The position numbers were made by a program, and so were the translations under genes. This document shows, one piece after another, positions 31,232 through 39,658 of a stretch of DNA of 39,658 nt. Where the stretch lies: the NCBI GenBank assembly GCA_018266075.1, contig JAFEBB010000070.1, forward strand, positions 1-39,658. The letters run 5' to 3'. The DNA comes from Deltaproteobacteria bacterium (GTDB taxonomy: Bacteria > Myxococcota > Myxococcia > Myxococcales > SZAS-1). Position 1 is the stretch's first letter. Every line of letters starts with the position of its first letter. The notes under the pieces were generated by a model, which made no database searches, had not been told where the DNA came from, and saw only the letters and a list, made by a program, of their open reading frames with translations.

Positions 31232-32824
31232 CTAGTGTCCCTCGTGTGAAGTGACTGAGCTCGCATACTTCGCGAGCAGATCCCGCTTCGCCTCATCGAC
31301 GACGCGGGGGAACTTGTGCTGCACGCTGGTCCGGCCGATCTCCTCCATGAAGCGACGGGCCGAGCCGCGCTCCAGAGAGAACAACGCCGGAGCCAGGATT
31401 GCGACGTCCTGCGCCCGGTGCTCGCGGTATACGCGGTTCTGCGAGCACAGGCTCTGATCGAAGGCGGCGGCGAAGCGCTTCCAGTCCTGCGGCTCGCGCT
31501 CGAATTCGACAAACAGCTGGTAGCGGCCCTTGGCGCTGCCGGCCACGTCCACCTCGGCGGCGGCGCTGAACTCGACCACGGAGCAGGGCGCGGCGCGCAC
31601 GGCGGCGTCCACCGCGCGCTCGATCTCCACGAAGCTGGTGAGCTCCTGGGTGAGCGAGAGCACGCCCGAGGTGCGGCCCACGAACTCCATGCGGTGCGGC
31701 CACACGCTCTGGAAGCGCACCAGGTCGCCGATGTAGTAGCCGAAGAGGCCGGAGCTGGTGGTGAGCGCGATGGAGTACTCCACGCCCGGCTCCACGTCCC
31801 AGAGCGGCACGCGCTTGGCGTCGGCCTTGCCGTGCTCGGCCGCGGGCACGAACTCGAAGAACACGCCGCGGTCCGGAATCATCAAGAGGCCGTCTTTGCC
31901 CAGGCGATCGGTGACGGCGAAGATGCCGCCCTCGGTGGCGTTGTAGTTGTCCATCAGGACGACCGGCCGGCCCACGCGCTTGTTGATGACCTGGCGATAG
32001 GGCTCCGCGTACACGCCGCCGCCGAAGAGGACGGCCAGGTTGGGCCAGAGCTCGCCCACTGTCGCCACCTTGCGGCCGCGCGCGTGCGCCGCCGCGAGCA
32101 CCTTGTCGAAGAAGACGCTGAACCAGCAGGTCGTCCCCGAGAGCGCGCGGATGTCGTAGTCGAGGTAGGCCTCGGCCATGCGGCCCAGCTTCTCCTCGTA
32201 GTTGGGGATGTCGCGCAGGTCCTTCTTCGGGAGCGTCAGCTCGCTCACCGGCCAGGGGATGCGGCTCTGCATCAGGCCCGGGTTGTTGGTGATGTTCACC
32301 GGCCCGTCGACCTTGGGCGTACTGGGCGGGAACAGGCCGAGCGTGAAGCCGCTCATGAAGCGGCCGTGGCCCACCTGGGTCACGTAGCGCGCCACCACGT
32401 CGAAGCCGGCCTTCTGCTGCCAGCGCACCTGCTCGCTCGAGATCGGCAGGAACTTGTGCTGCGCGGCCGTGTTCGAGCTGCCCGACGACTGGCCGTAGTG
32501 CTGGATGAGCCCGGGCCAGAGCACGTCGCTCTCGCCGCGGCGCATGCGCTCCAGGTACGGCTCGAAGCCGGCGTAGGTGCGGAGCGGCACGCGCTCCTTG
32601 AACTGCTCGTAGGTGCTCACGTCGCCCAGGCGGTGGGCGCGGCCGAACTCGGTGCTGGCGGCGATGGCGGTGTTGCGCGTGAGCTGCGCGAGCTGGGTGG
32701 CCTTGAGGCGCTCGCGGTCCGCGAGGAGACGATCCCACGCGAGGACGCGGGCCGTCGCAGCAGTCCAGAGCGCAGGGCCGATCGCAGGGCCGAGGAGTCC
32801 CGCGCCGGGAATGGTCTTCATCAA
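31232..32824 (-). CDS. GH3-family acyl-adenylating amidosynthetase
   Basis: The 530-residue protein has the ANL-like GH3 fold: a STEFGRAHRLGDVSTYEQFKERVPL start, the ATP-binding YGQSSGSSNTAAQHKFLPIS (S/G/T-rich P-loop), PVSELTL, TVGELWPNLAVLFGGG, NYNATEGGIFAV, and the Asp/Tyr motif SSGLFGYYIGDLVRF. Plant GH3 enzymes adenylate jasmonate or auxin and couple them to amino acids. Bacterial members are largely uncharacterised. As first gene of the inositol operon it may activate a fatty acid or other acid and join it to an amino group made by the downstream aminotransferase; this is inference. A second ATG follows the first (MMKTIPG). Confidence 0.9.
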   Translation of the reverse strand: MMKTIPGAGLLGPAIGPALWTAATARVLAWDRLLADRERLKATQLAQLTRNTAIAASTEFGRAHRLGDVSTYEQFKERVPLRTYAGFEPYLERMRRGESDVLWPGLIQHYGQSSGSSNTAAQHKFLPISSEQVRWQQKAGFDVVARYVTQVGHGRFMSGFTLGLFPPSTPKVDGPVNITNNPGLMQSRIPWPVSELTLPKKDLRDIPNYEEKLGRMAEAYLDYDIRALSGTTCWFSVFFDKVLAAAHARGRKVATVGELWPNLAVLFGGGVYAEPYRQVINKRVGRPVVLMDNYNATEGGIFAVTDRLGKDGLLMIPDRGVFFEFVPAAEHGKADAKRVPLWDVEPGVEYSIALTTSSGLFGYYIGDLVRFQSVWPHRMEFVGRTSGVLSLTQELTSFVEIERAVDAAVRAAPCSVVEFSAAAEVDVAGSAKGRYQLFVEFEREPQDWKRFAAAFDQSLCSQNRVYREHRAQDVAILAPALFSLERGSARRFMEEIGRTSVQHKFPRVVDEAKRDLLAKYASSVTSHEGH

Positions 32825-32901
32825 AGCTACCCCTCACGCAAAACGTGCAGCGGCCCCTTAGCACCAACCGAGGCGACTTCTCAATCAGCACCGAGCGAAC
32901 A

Positions 32902-32930
32902 CTTCGAATGCGTCTGAGTGAAATTGTCAA
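32902..32930 (-). promoter_or_regulatory. Housekeeping-type promoter of the GH3-inositol operon
   Basis: The minus strand carries a perfect TTGACA (32930-32925), 17 bp of spacer, then TCGAAG (32907-32902), a weak -10. The predicted start is near 32895, leaving a ~70-nt leader before the GH3 ATG at 32824. Confidence 0.45.
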
Positions 32931-33078
32931 CACATACTTGCTTTCTGGGTTGCGGCGGCGGGATCAGATCGAGCGTCGGCAGGGCCGCGTGGGCAGTGAA
33001 TGGCGGCGTGCGGGTGGCGTCAGAGTGACGTGCCTCGGGTGGAGAGGCGTGACATTGTTTCGACTCTTGGAGGAAGAC

Positions 33079-33369
33079 ATGAAGCTCCGACTGCTCCTCA
33101 CCGCTGCGCTCGTGAGCGCGGCCCTCGCGTGCGGCGGCGCGTCGCAGACCACGGCGTGCAAGAACTTCCTGGCCTGCGAGGCGGCCCTGGGTGTGAGCGC
33201 CGACGGCGGCACCATCGCCAGCACCGACAACGCCACCTACGGCCCCAACGGGACGTGCTGGATCAGCTCCGCGGTGGCCTCGGGCTGCGACTCCACCTGC
33301 AAGACCCAGCTCAACGACCTCAAGTCGCTGCCGGGCTTCTCGGCCATCCCGGCCTGCAACGCGAAGTAG
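33079..33369 (+). CDS. Small secreted lipoprotein, 96 residues
   Basis: ATG at 33079 follows GGAGGAAGAC, a strong ribosome-binding site. The signal LRLLLTAALVSAALACGG has lipobox LAC, so the mature N-terminus is Cys18. The mature part (~78 residues) has five further cysteines (ACKNFLACEAALG, GTCWISSAVASGCDSTC, IPACNAK) and is probably disulfide-bonded. I do not recognise it. The gene is divergent from the inositol operon. Confidence 0.8.
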   Translation: MKLRLLLTAALVSAALACGGASQTTACKNFLACEAALGVSADGGTIASTDNATYGPNGTCWISSAVASGCDSTCKTQLNDLKSLPGFSAIPACNAK

Positions 33370-33461
33370 AAGGAGCGTGCAGGTGTCCGCCGCGCGTTGA
33401 CCCGGCCCAGGGGCCCGCCCACAATGCCCGGCTCGGACGGCGCTCCTTGCGTCGATGTTTC

Positions 33462-35603
33462 ATGGGCTCGCGCTTCACCTGGTCGTTGGCGGTGGTCCTC
33501 GCGGTTGCGCTCACCGGCTGCGGCGGCTCGAAGGCCGGCTCGAGCGGATCGACGGGGAGCTCGGCCGCGTCCGGGAGTGGCACCTCGGGCACCACTGGAC
33601 ACGGCGCGTCGAGCGGCAGCAGCGGCGGCGCATCGACCGGCGGCACCACCGGCAGCGGCACCGCGCGCGTGTGCGAGACCTGCGCGAGCGACAGCGACTG
33701 CGCGAGCGGCCACTGCACCTTGGACGGGCAGGGCGCTGGCGCGTGCGCGCCCGCCGAGCCGTGCGCCTCGGCTTCGGACTGCGGCGGCCTCGCATGTGAC
33801 GCCTCGAGCGGGAGCTGCACCTGCCGTCCGCCGGGCCAGCTCACGCCCTGCACGAGCGACCCGAAGCTCTGCGACCCGGGCCAGACGTGCAGCACCGTCA
33901 CCGACAACGATCCGGTCTGCCACTGCACGCTCGCCACGGACGGCGGCGCCGATAGCTGCGCGGCCAACACCAACGGCGCGACGATCTGCGATCCGTTCTC
34001 GCTCGCGTGCCGCGCCCCGCAGAGCCAGGAGCCGTGCGGTCCCTCGTCGAGCTGCGTCGCCGGCGCGAGCTGCGTGAACGGCACCTGCTCGCAGGCCTGC
34101 ACCACCGACAACGACTGCTACATCGTGGGCCAGCACTGCTCGAACGGCACCTGCGCGCTGTCGCTGTGCGGCCCGACGGTGACCAGCGTGGGCTACTACC
34201 AAACCTGCGACCTGGACCTCGACGCGGGCTACGCGGGCGCGTGCATGCCGCGGAGCGCGGGCGACGGCGGACTCTACGGCGTGTGCATCCACGCGGGCGG
34301 CGGCGCGCCCGGCGACGCCTGCGGCGACGGCAGCGTGGTCACGCGCTGTGGCAAGGGCAGCCGCTGCGTGCTCGGCGCCACGCACGGTCAGCTCGCGACG
34401 TGCGAGCCCGAGTGCAACGCTGCGTCCACGGGCGATCCCACGCAGGCGAATGACGTGGTGTGTCCGCAGGCCTCGGCGGCGTGCACGCCCGGTGTCGCGG
34501 GCGATGGCGGAATCGTCCCTGGCCTCTGCACGGGCACGTCCGACGCGGGCTTCTCGGTGGCGGCGCACGACGCCTGGCCGCAGGTGCCGCAGCACGGCAC
34601 GGCGTCGCTCGGCAGCGTGAACGCTGTGATGATCACCTGGGCCGACGATCCCAGCCGCGCCGCCTACGACGACTACCTTGCCGCGATCTCCGCGATGCCG
34701 AGCTGGCTCGCCGTCGGCGCGGAGTACGGCGCGCTCACGAGCTACACGTCGACGACGTACCACGACCCGAGCAACACGCCCGGTACGCGCCAGAGCCCCA
34801 TCAACGACAGCACCACGCAGCAGTACATCGCGGGCCTCATCGACTCGGGCGCGGTTCCGCCGGCGAACCCGGGCACGGTCTACTTCGTCTCGATCGACGC
34901 CGCGGCGAACTGGAACGACCCGTCGCTCGGCGGCGGCGTGTGCACGGGCGCAGCGGGCTACCACGGCGTCTTCAGCCACGGCGGCGCGAGCGTGCCGTAC
35001 GCGGTGATCTTCGACTGCAGCGTCGGCCCGCAGTTCAACCAGGACACCATCACCCACGAGCTCTTCGAGGTCGCGACGGATTGGGACGGCCAGGACGGCT
35101 ACGTCCTCTGGGACTACAACGACCCCTGGACGCTGCAGGGCGGCGAGCTCGCGGACATGTGCGACGACGACGTGCTCACCGACGTCTACGACGCGCAGGG
35201 CAACGCGTTCGCGCGCGTGTGGAGCAACGCCGCGGCGCGCACCGACGGCTCGCCGTGCGTGCCCAATCCGCCCAACCTCACCTTCGCGGGCATGAGCACC
35301 AATCCGTCGCGCGTGGTGAACGTGACGCACGGCTCGGCGCAGGTGGTGACCTTCACCGTGCGCGGCTGGACCAACCAGCCCATGGGCGGCTTCTACGCGT
35401 ACCCGTACCTGCTCGACGGCCTGAACGTGTTGCCGAGCATGTCCACGGACGTGCTCGCCAACGGCCAGAGCGCGGTGCTCACGGTGCCGGTGCCGGCCAA
35501 CGCACGCAACGGCGACTACATCAGCGTGGGCATCAGCGCCTACGCGCTCGATGGCGGCGCGCTCGACAACGCCGAGTGGCGCGCCGAGGTCGACGTCCAG
35601 TAG
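33462..35603 (+). CDS. Lipoprotein with Cys-rich module and HELFE-type metallopeptidase-like domain
   Basis: ATG at 33462 gives 713 residues with a lipoprotein signal (MGSRFTWSLAVVLAVALTGC). A Ser/Gly/Thr linker is followed by a ten-Cys module (CETCASDSDCASGHC...SCTC), the same type as in the gene at 4394-6313, and further Cys-rich segments to ~residue 350. Residues ~370-600 form a folded domain with ITHELFEVATDWDGQDGY, then LWDYNDPW...GELADMCDDD. The HEL(x)EA.TDP...GE(I/L)xDxC pattern occurs in secreted proteins suspected to be zinc-dependent, but the classical HExxH is not complete here. A C-terminal Ig-like beta domain (FTVRGWTNQPMGGFYAYPYL) ends the protein. It ends 7 bp from the convergent gene. 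Confidence 0.78.
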   Translation: MGSRFTWSLAVVLAVALTGCGGSKAGSSGSTGSSAASGSGTSGTTGHGASSGSSGGASTGGTTGSGTARVCETCASDSDCASGHCTLDGQGAGACAPAEPCASASDCGGLACDASSGSCTCRPPGQLTPCTSDPKLCDPGQTCSTVTDNDPVCHCTLATDGGADSCAANTNGATICDPFSLACRAPQSQEPCGPSSSCVAGASCVNGTCSQACTTDNDCYIVGQHCSNGTCALSLCGPTVTSVGYYQTCDLDLDAGYAGACMPRSAGDGGLYGVCIHAGGGAPGDACGDGSVVTRCGKGSRCVLGATHGQLATCEPECNAASTGDPTQANDVVCPQASAACTPGVAGDGGIVPGLCTGTSDAGFSVAAHDAWPQVPQHGTASLGSVNAVMITWADDPSRAAYDDYLAAISAMPSWLAVGAEYGALTSYTSTTYHDPSNTPGTRQSPINDSTTQQYIAGLIDSGAVPPANPGTVYFVSIDAAANWNDPSLGGGVCTGAAGYHGVFSHGGASVPYAVIFDCSVGPQFNQDTITHELFEVATDWDGQDGYVLWDYNDPWTLQGGELADMCDDDVLTDVYDAQGNAFARVWSNAAARTDGSPCVPNPPNLTFAGMSTNPSRVVNVTHGSAQVVTFTVRGWTNQPMGGFYAYPYLLDGLNVLPSMSTDVLANGQSAVLTVPVPANARNGDYISVGISAYALDGGALDNAEWRAEVDVQ

Positions 35604-35610
35604 CGCCGCG

Positions 35611-38600
35611 TCACGGAGGCCAGCTGGCGCAGTAGGTGTTGCCCGGGTTGCCGCTGGTCTTCGCGAAGTGCGCGGGGATGTACTTGTCGGGCGTCACCGT
35701 GGAGTACGGCTGCGCGCTCGAGAAGCAGCGCCAGAGCACGAAGCTGCCGCCGGCGGTCGTCCAGTCGCTCCCCGGCACCACGTGACCGTCCTGGATGGAG
35801 CCGTAGTACTTGTGGGTCATGGGGAAGCCGTTGCCCACGTTGCCCAGCTCGCTCCACTGCACCACCCGATAGAACTGGTTGTCGAGCGCGGTGCCCTCGC
35901 TGGTCACGAACGCGCTGTTCACGTCGTAGACGATGCCCGTGAACACCGCGACCTGATCCATCGCGCCGCACACCGAGCCGTCGCCGTCGCAGAGCGCCGA
36001 GTCGCTCACGTCCGGGCCCTGCAGGCCGTAGGGCGAGCAGTCGCCGGCGGGATCCACCTGCTGGATGGTGATGAGGATGGGGCCGTTCTGGCCGACCGGG
36101 CCGGGGCTCGAGTTGGTGCTGCGCTGGGCATCGGCGTTGCCGCCGGGCGCGCCCGTGTATTCGCAGTCCGGGCTCGGGTCGTCGCTGCCCGAGGGATCCA
36201 TGTTCTGCGCCGGCACGCACTGCGCGGTGTCGCCGCAGTACTCGGGCCAGCTGCACGTGCCTTGCGTGTTGGGATCGCCGCAGCCCTGCGAGCTGCCCTG
36301 GCACTGGCCGCCCACGCAGCTGTCGAAGCCCTGGGCGAAGCAGTCGTTGCCGCACGAGCCGCAGTTCTCCACGTCGCTGTCGAGGTCGTGGCAGCCGCCG
36401 GCGCAGCAGCCGGGCGTCGTCGCCGAGCCGGTGCAGTCGACATTGCAGCCGCCGCAGTTGGCGAGGTCGTTGTCGAGGTCGGTGCAGGCGCTGCCGCAGC
36501 AGCCCGGCTGCGTGCCCTGACACACCTGGCCGTCTTGATCCGCGCAGCCGCCGCAGTTGAGCGGGTCATTCGTCGTGTCCACGCAGGTGCCGCTGCACGC
36601 GGTCTGGTTCCCCGCGCAGGTCGGTGTGCAGGTGCCGTCCTGGCACGTCGAGTCGGCGTCGCACGGCTGGTCGCAGCCGCCGCAGTTGTCGTTGTCGGTG
36701 GCGAAGTCGGTGCAGCCTTGCGCGCAGCAGCCCGGGTTCTGGCCGTCGCTGCAGACGGTGCCGCACTGGCCGCAGTTGGCGATGTCGGCGGCGAAGTCGG
36801 TGCAGAAGCCGTCGCAGCAGCCGGGGTTGTTGCCGTCGAAGCAGCCGTTGTCGCACTGGCCGCAGTTCTGCGCGTCGGTCTGCAGATCCACGCACGCGCT
36901 CGAGCACTCGTTCTGGCCCACGTCGCACGTCGTGCCGCAGGAGCCGTTGGTGCACGCGGTGCCGCTCGGGCAGACGTTGCCGCAGCTGCCGCAGTTCTCG
37001 ACATCGCTGTCGAAGTCCACGCAGCCGCCGAAGCAGCAGCCGGGCGTCGTGCCCGTCTCGCACGCGTTGCCGCAGAAGCCGCAGTTCTGCGCGTCGTTGT
37101 CGAGGTCCACGCAACCCGCGTTGCAGCACGCGCCGGTCGAGCAGAGCAGTCCGCAGCCGCCGCAGTTGTTGGGATCGCTGTCGGTGTCGGCGCAGTAGCT
37201 GTCGCAGCAGGAATTGCCGGTGTCGCACGCGTTGCCGCACGAGCCGCAGTTGGCCTGGTCGGTGTTCGCGTCGACGCAGGCGCCGCCGCAGCAGCTCTGG
37301 CCCGACTGACACAGGTGACCACACGATCCGCAGTTGCGCTCGTCAGCGCTGGTGTCGACGCAGGTGCCGCTGCAGAGGCTCAAGGTGCCGCAGTCGGTGG
37401 TGCAGTGGCCGTTCGAGCAGACGTCGCTGCCGGTGCAGACGTTGCCGCAGCCGCCGCAGTTCAGGTTGTCGGTCTTGAGGTCCACGCAGTCGCCGAAGCA
37501 TGCGCTGGTGCCGATCGGGCAGACCGACTGGCACGCGCCGCTCTGGCACTGGGTGCCGCTGGGGCATGCGTTGCCGCAGCGGCCGCAGTTCGCGGGATCG
37601 GTCGACGTGCTCACGCATCGGCCGCTGCACAACTTCGTCCCCGCGCCGCAGACGCTGGCGCAGCTGCCGCCGTTGCAGACCTGGCCGGACGGACACGCGT
37701 TGCCGCACGTGCCGCAGTTGGACGCGCTCGAATACGTGTCCACGCAGCGGCCGCTGCAGAGCGTCTCGCCGCCGATGCAGACGCTGTTGCACTGGCTGCC
37801 CGAGCACGCCGTGCCGGGCGCGCACGCGAGGCCGCAGCCGCCGCAGTTGGAGTTGTCGCTGCTGGTGTCGACGCACTGGCCGCCGCACATCGTGCCGCCG
37901 CCGGAGCAGAACGCGGAGCACTGGCCGGCCCAGCAGCTCGTGCCCGAGGCGCAGACATTGCCGCAGGCGCCGCAGTTCGCGTCGTCGAAGAAGAGATCGA
38001 CGCAGCTTCCGCTGCACAAGCTCAAGCCGCCGGTGCACGTCGCGTTGCACTGGCCGTTGGAGCAGCTGGTGCCGCTGCCGCAGACGGTGCCGCAGCCGCC
38101 GCAGTTGTGGTTGTCGCTGTCGGTGTCGACGCAGCGGTTGCCACACGCGGTGAGCCCGCCGACGCAGGTCGTGGTGCACGCGCCGTTCACGCACGCCTTG
38201 CCGGCGCTGCAGACCTTGCCGCAGTGGCCGCAGTTGTTGGTATCGGTCTGGGTGTCGGCGCAGCTGCCGCTGCAGACGGTCTGGCCGTTCGGACACAAGG
38301 TGCCGCACGCGCCGTTCACGCACGCTTGCGTCGCGCTGCAGCTCTTGCCGCAGACGCCGCAGTTGTGCGGATCGCTCGAGGTGTCCGCGCAGCCGGTGCC
38401 GCAGAGGTCCTGGCCCGTGGGACAGCTCTGCACGCACGCGCCGCCCGAGCAGTACTCGCCATTCGCGCAGGTGTGGCCGCAGCCGCCGCAGTTCTGGTTG
38501 TCACTGGTGGTGTTGGCGCAGGTGCCGTCGCAGAACACCGAGCCGCCCGGGCACACCGACGTGCACGCGCCGTTCACGCACGCCTGGCCGTTGGCGCAGG

Positions 38601-39450
38601 TGTGGCCGCACGAGCCGCAGTTCACGTTGTCCGAGCGGGTGGAGACGCACTCGGTGCCGCAGAGCGTCTGGTCGGGCGGGCAGGTGGTGCCGCAGATGCC
38701 GTTGGCGCACGCCTCGCCCGGATTGCAGCCCAGGCCGCAGCCGCCGCAGTTGTCCGAGTCCGACGTGGGATCGACGCAGGCCGTTCCGCAGAGCGTCTGG
38801 CCGTTCGGACAGTTCGACGCGCAGGCGCCCTGGACGCAGCGGAAGCCCGCGCCGCACGCCTGGCCGCAGCCTCCGCAGTTGTTGTCGTCGCTCTGCACGT
38901 TCACGCAGGTGGAGCCGCAGACGGCCTGATCGACGGCGCACGTCAGGACGCAGTGGCCGGCAGTACACGACTGGCCGGTTTGGCAAGCGTGGCCGCACTG
39001 GCCGCAGTTCTGGTTGTCGACGGCCAGGCTCACGCAATTGCCGCTGCACGACGCCTTGCCCGAGGGACAGCTCCCGGTGCTGCCGCCCGAGCCGCCGTTG
39101 CCGCCGCTCGTGGAGCCCGCGTTGGACGTCGTCGCGCCGCTGCCGCTGCCAGAATCGGTCGTCCCCGAGCCGCTGCCGCTCCCGCTGCCCGAGTCGGACG
39201 CGCCGCTGGTGCTCCCCGAGTCCGTCGTGCCGCTGGTGCTGCCCGAGTCGGTGGTGGTGGTCGTGGTGCTTCCAGAGCTCGCTCCGGCGTTGCCATTCGT
39301 CGAGGACGCGCCTGCGCCCGCGGCGCCGTTCGCGCCTGCGCCGCCCGCGGCATTGGTGCCCGCGCTGGAGTTGCCCTTCGTCGCAGAGTTGCTGCAGGCG
39401 CCGAGGAGCACGAGCAAAGCCAGCATCGCGTTCCGCGAAGACCGAGCCAT
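35611..39450 (-). CDS. Giant Cys-rich lipoprotein with 24 NCGxC modules
   Basis: ATG at 39450 gives 1,279 residues with a lipoprotein signal (MARSSRNAMLALLVLLGAC). After ~110 residues of Ser/Gly/Thr/Asn linker there are 24 tandem modules of ~36-45 residues of the type CxGxCVDxxSDNxNCGGCG, then xxCxxGxxCxxGxC. Similar NCGxCG repeats are common in predicted myxobacterial surface proteins and are sometimes labelled Stig1-like. The last ~200 residues are a different domain (GPILITIQQVDPAGDCSPYG, FTGIVYDVNSAFVTSEG, TVTPDKYIPAHFAKTSG). Likely an extended, heavily disulfide-bonded surface stalk with a terminal functional domain. I do not know its function. Confidence 0.82.
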   Translation of the reverse strand: MARSSRNAMLALLVLLGACSNSATKGNSSAGTNAAGGAGANGAAGAGASSTNGNAGASSGSTTTTTTDSGSTSGTTDSGSTSGASDSGSGSGSGSGTTDSGSGSGATTSNAGSTSGGNGGSGGSTGSCPSGKASCSGNCVSLAVDNQNCGQCGHACQTGQSCTAGHCVLTCAVDQAVCGSTCVNVQSDDNNCGGCGQACGAGFRCVQGACASNCPNGQTLCGTACVDPTSDSDNCGGCGLGCNPGEACANGICGTTCPPDQTLCGTECVSTRSDNVNCGSCGHTCANGQACVNGACTSVCPGGSVFCDGTCANTTSDNQNCGGCGHTCANGEYCSGGACVQSCPTGQDLCGTGCADTSSDPHNCGVCGKSCSATQACVNGACGTLCPNGQTVCSGSCADTQTDTNNCGHCGKVCSAGKACVNGACTTTCVGGLTACGNRCVDTDSDNHNCGGCGTVCGSGTSCSNGQCNATCTGGLSLCSGSCVDLFFDDANCGACGNVCASGTSCWAGQCSAFCSGGGTMCGGQCVDTSSDNSNCGGCGLACAPGTACSGSQCNSVCIGGETLCSGRCVDTYSSASNCGTCGNACPSGQVCNGGSCASVCGAGTKLCSGRCVSTSTDPANCGRCGNACPSGTQCQSGACQSVCPIGTSACFGDCVDLKTDNLNCGGCGNVCTGSDVCSNGHCTTDCGTLSLCSGTCVDTSADERNCGSCGHLCQSGQSCCGGACVDANTDQANCGSCGNACDTGNSCCDSYCADTDSDPNNCGGCGLLCSTGACCNAGCVDLDNDAQNCGFCGNACETGTTPGCCFGGCVDFDSDVENCGSCGNVCPSGTACTNGSCGTTCDVGQNECSSACVDLQTDAQNCGQCDNGCFDGNNPGCCDGFCTDFAADIANCGQCGTVCSDGQNPGCCAQGCTDFATDNDNCGGCDQPCDADSTCQDGTCTPTCAGNQTACSGTCVDTTNDPLNCGGCADQDGQVCQGTQPGCCGSACTDLDNDLANCGGCNVDCTGSATTPGCCAGGCHDLDSDVENCGSCGNDCFAQGFDSCVGGQCQGSSQGCGDPNTQGTCSWPEYCGDTAQCVPAQNMDPSGSDDPSPDCEYTGAPGGNADAQRSTNSSPGPVGQNGPILITIQQVDPAGDCSPYGLQGPDVSDSALCDGDGSVCGAMDQVAVFTGIVYDVNSAFVTSEGTALDNQFYRVVQWSELGNVGNGFPMTHKYYGSIQDGHVVPGSDWTTAGGSFVLWRCFSSAQPYSTVTPDKYIPAHFAKTSGNPGNTYCASWPP
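36350..39060 (-). repeat. 24 tandem Cys-rich coding modules
   Basis: Each unit contains CCGCAG(C)CGCCGCAGTT on the plus strand (encoding NCGGCG on the minus strand), roughly every 110-135 bp. Units differ in third positions and in the variable loops, so the array is older than the repeat array at the left edge of the window. Confidence 0.8.
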
Positions 39451-39658
39451 GGATGCTCCCGTTTTGTCGAGGACCGGATTCCTCGAAAGCGAAAATGGTA
39501 GGTCGCCGGAGAACGAGGCGTCGAGTGTCAAACTCGTGTCCAAGAAACCAGTGCCCCAATGAGGCACTCGAATTCCTTCACGGAGAGTGAAGCGGTCTTA
39601 GCGCCACCCCTTTCAAGGTGACTTGATGAGTCCACTGCGCAGGACGCGGGCCGTGGCG
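39451..39658. other. Right-edge non-coding region upstream of the giant lipoprotein gene
   Basis: 208 bp to the window end with no supported gene. A TTGACA occurs on the minus strand at about 39531 (GTTTGACACTC), but no -10 at proper distance was found; TACCAT lies ~25 bp downstream. Confidence 0.4.

Noticed and set aside
36350-39060. Regularly spaced repeats that could suggest a CRISPR array
   Set aside because: The repeats are imperfect, in frame and encode Cys modules; no cas genes are present.
35551-39501. A 1,316-codon open frame on the plus strand opposite the giant lipoprotein gene
   Set aside because: It is the complement of a GC-rich Cys repeat gene. The translation is low-complexity Ala/Arg/Val, while the minus strand has a lipoprotein signal and regular modules.

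Overview
The window is about 40 kb of very GC-rich chromosome that looks like a myxobacterium (Myxococcota, formerly Deltaproteobacteria). The supporting signs are G/C-rich third codon positions, long repeat-rich Cys/Thr/Gly lipoproteins, many histidine kinases, apparent sigma-54 promoters, and GH3 and myo-inositol-phosphate synthase genes. This placement is inference from style and gene content. No rRNA, tRNA, CRISPR array or insertion sequence was seen.

Layout. (1) 1-6.3 kb: the 3' end of a repeat-rich cytoplasmic protein; a pair of MaoC/hot-dog dehydratase subunits; an outer-membrane beta-barrel protein; a Thr/Gly- and Cys-rich lipoprotein. (2) 6.4-15.7 kb, minus strand: a long potassium-uptake operon in the order porin, a 27-aa membrane peptide, kdpF, kdpA, kdpB, kdpC, a short KdpD (KdpD plus USP domains only) and a separate membrane histidine kinase. 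No kdpE is present. (3) 15.8-23.2 kb: a compact cluster containing a TIR-like protein, a 50-aa membrane protein, a kdpA 3' remnant, an operon of a 104-aa protein, a PtsN-like EIIA and a YceI protein, a thioredoxin-fold protein, a KimA-like APC-family potassium transporter and a PAS histidine kinase. (4) 23.5-32.8 kb, minus strand: a tightly coupled seven-gene operon (GH3 adenylating enzyme, inositol-3-phosphate synthase, DegT aminotransferase, flippase-like membrane protein, inositol monophosphatase, MMPL/RND exporter, DUF3108 protein), which may make and export an inositol-derived lipid or metabolite. (5) 33-39.5 kb: a small lipoprotein, a Cys-rich lipoprotein with a HELFE-type domain, and a 1,279-aa lipoprotein with 24 NCGxC modules.

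The most interesting signal is regulatory. The transcription units of region 3, and the porin-kdp operon, share a 15-bp palindrome, CGTGCA-N3-TGCACG. It lies upstream of sigma-54-type -24/-12 elements at a fairly constant distance: about 53, 62, 65 or 73 bp in four cases and 106 bp in a fifth, from palindrome centre to the -12 GC. Two promoters have a second copy exactly 22 bp further upstream. This is the architecture of enhancer-binding-protein activation. It suggests one sigma-54 regulon joining Kdp, a KimA-like transporter and a PtsN-like protein, all linked to potassium in other bacteria, to a TIR-like protein, YceI and small unknown proteins. No enhancer-binding activator is encoded in the window.
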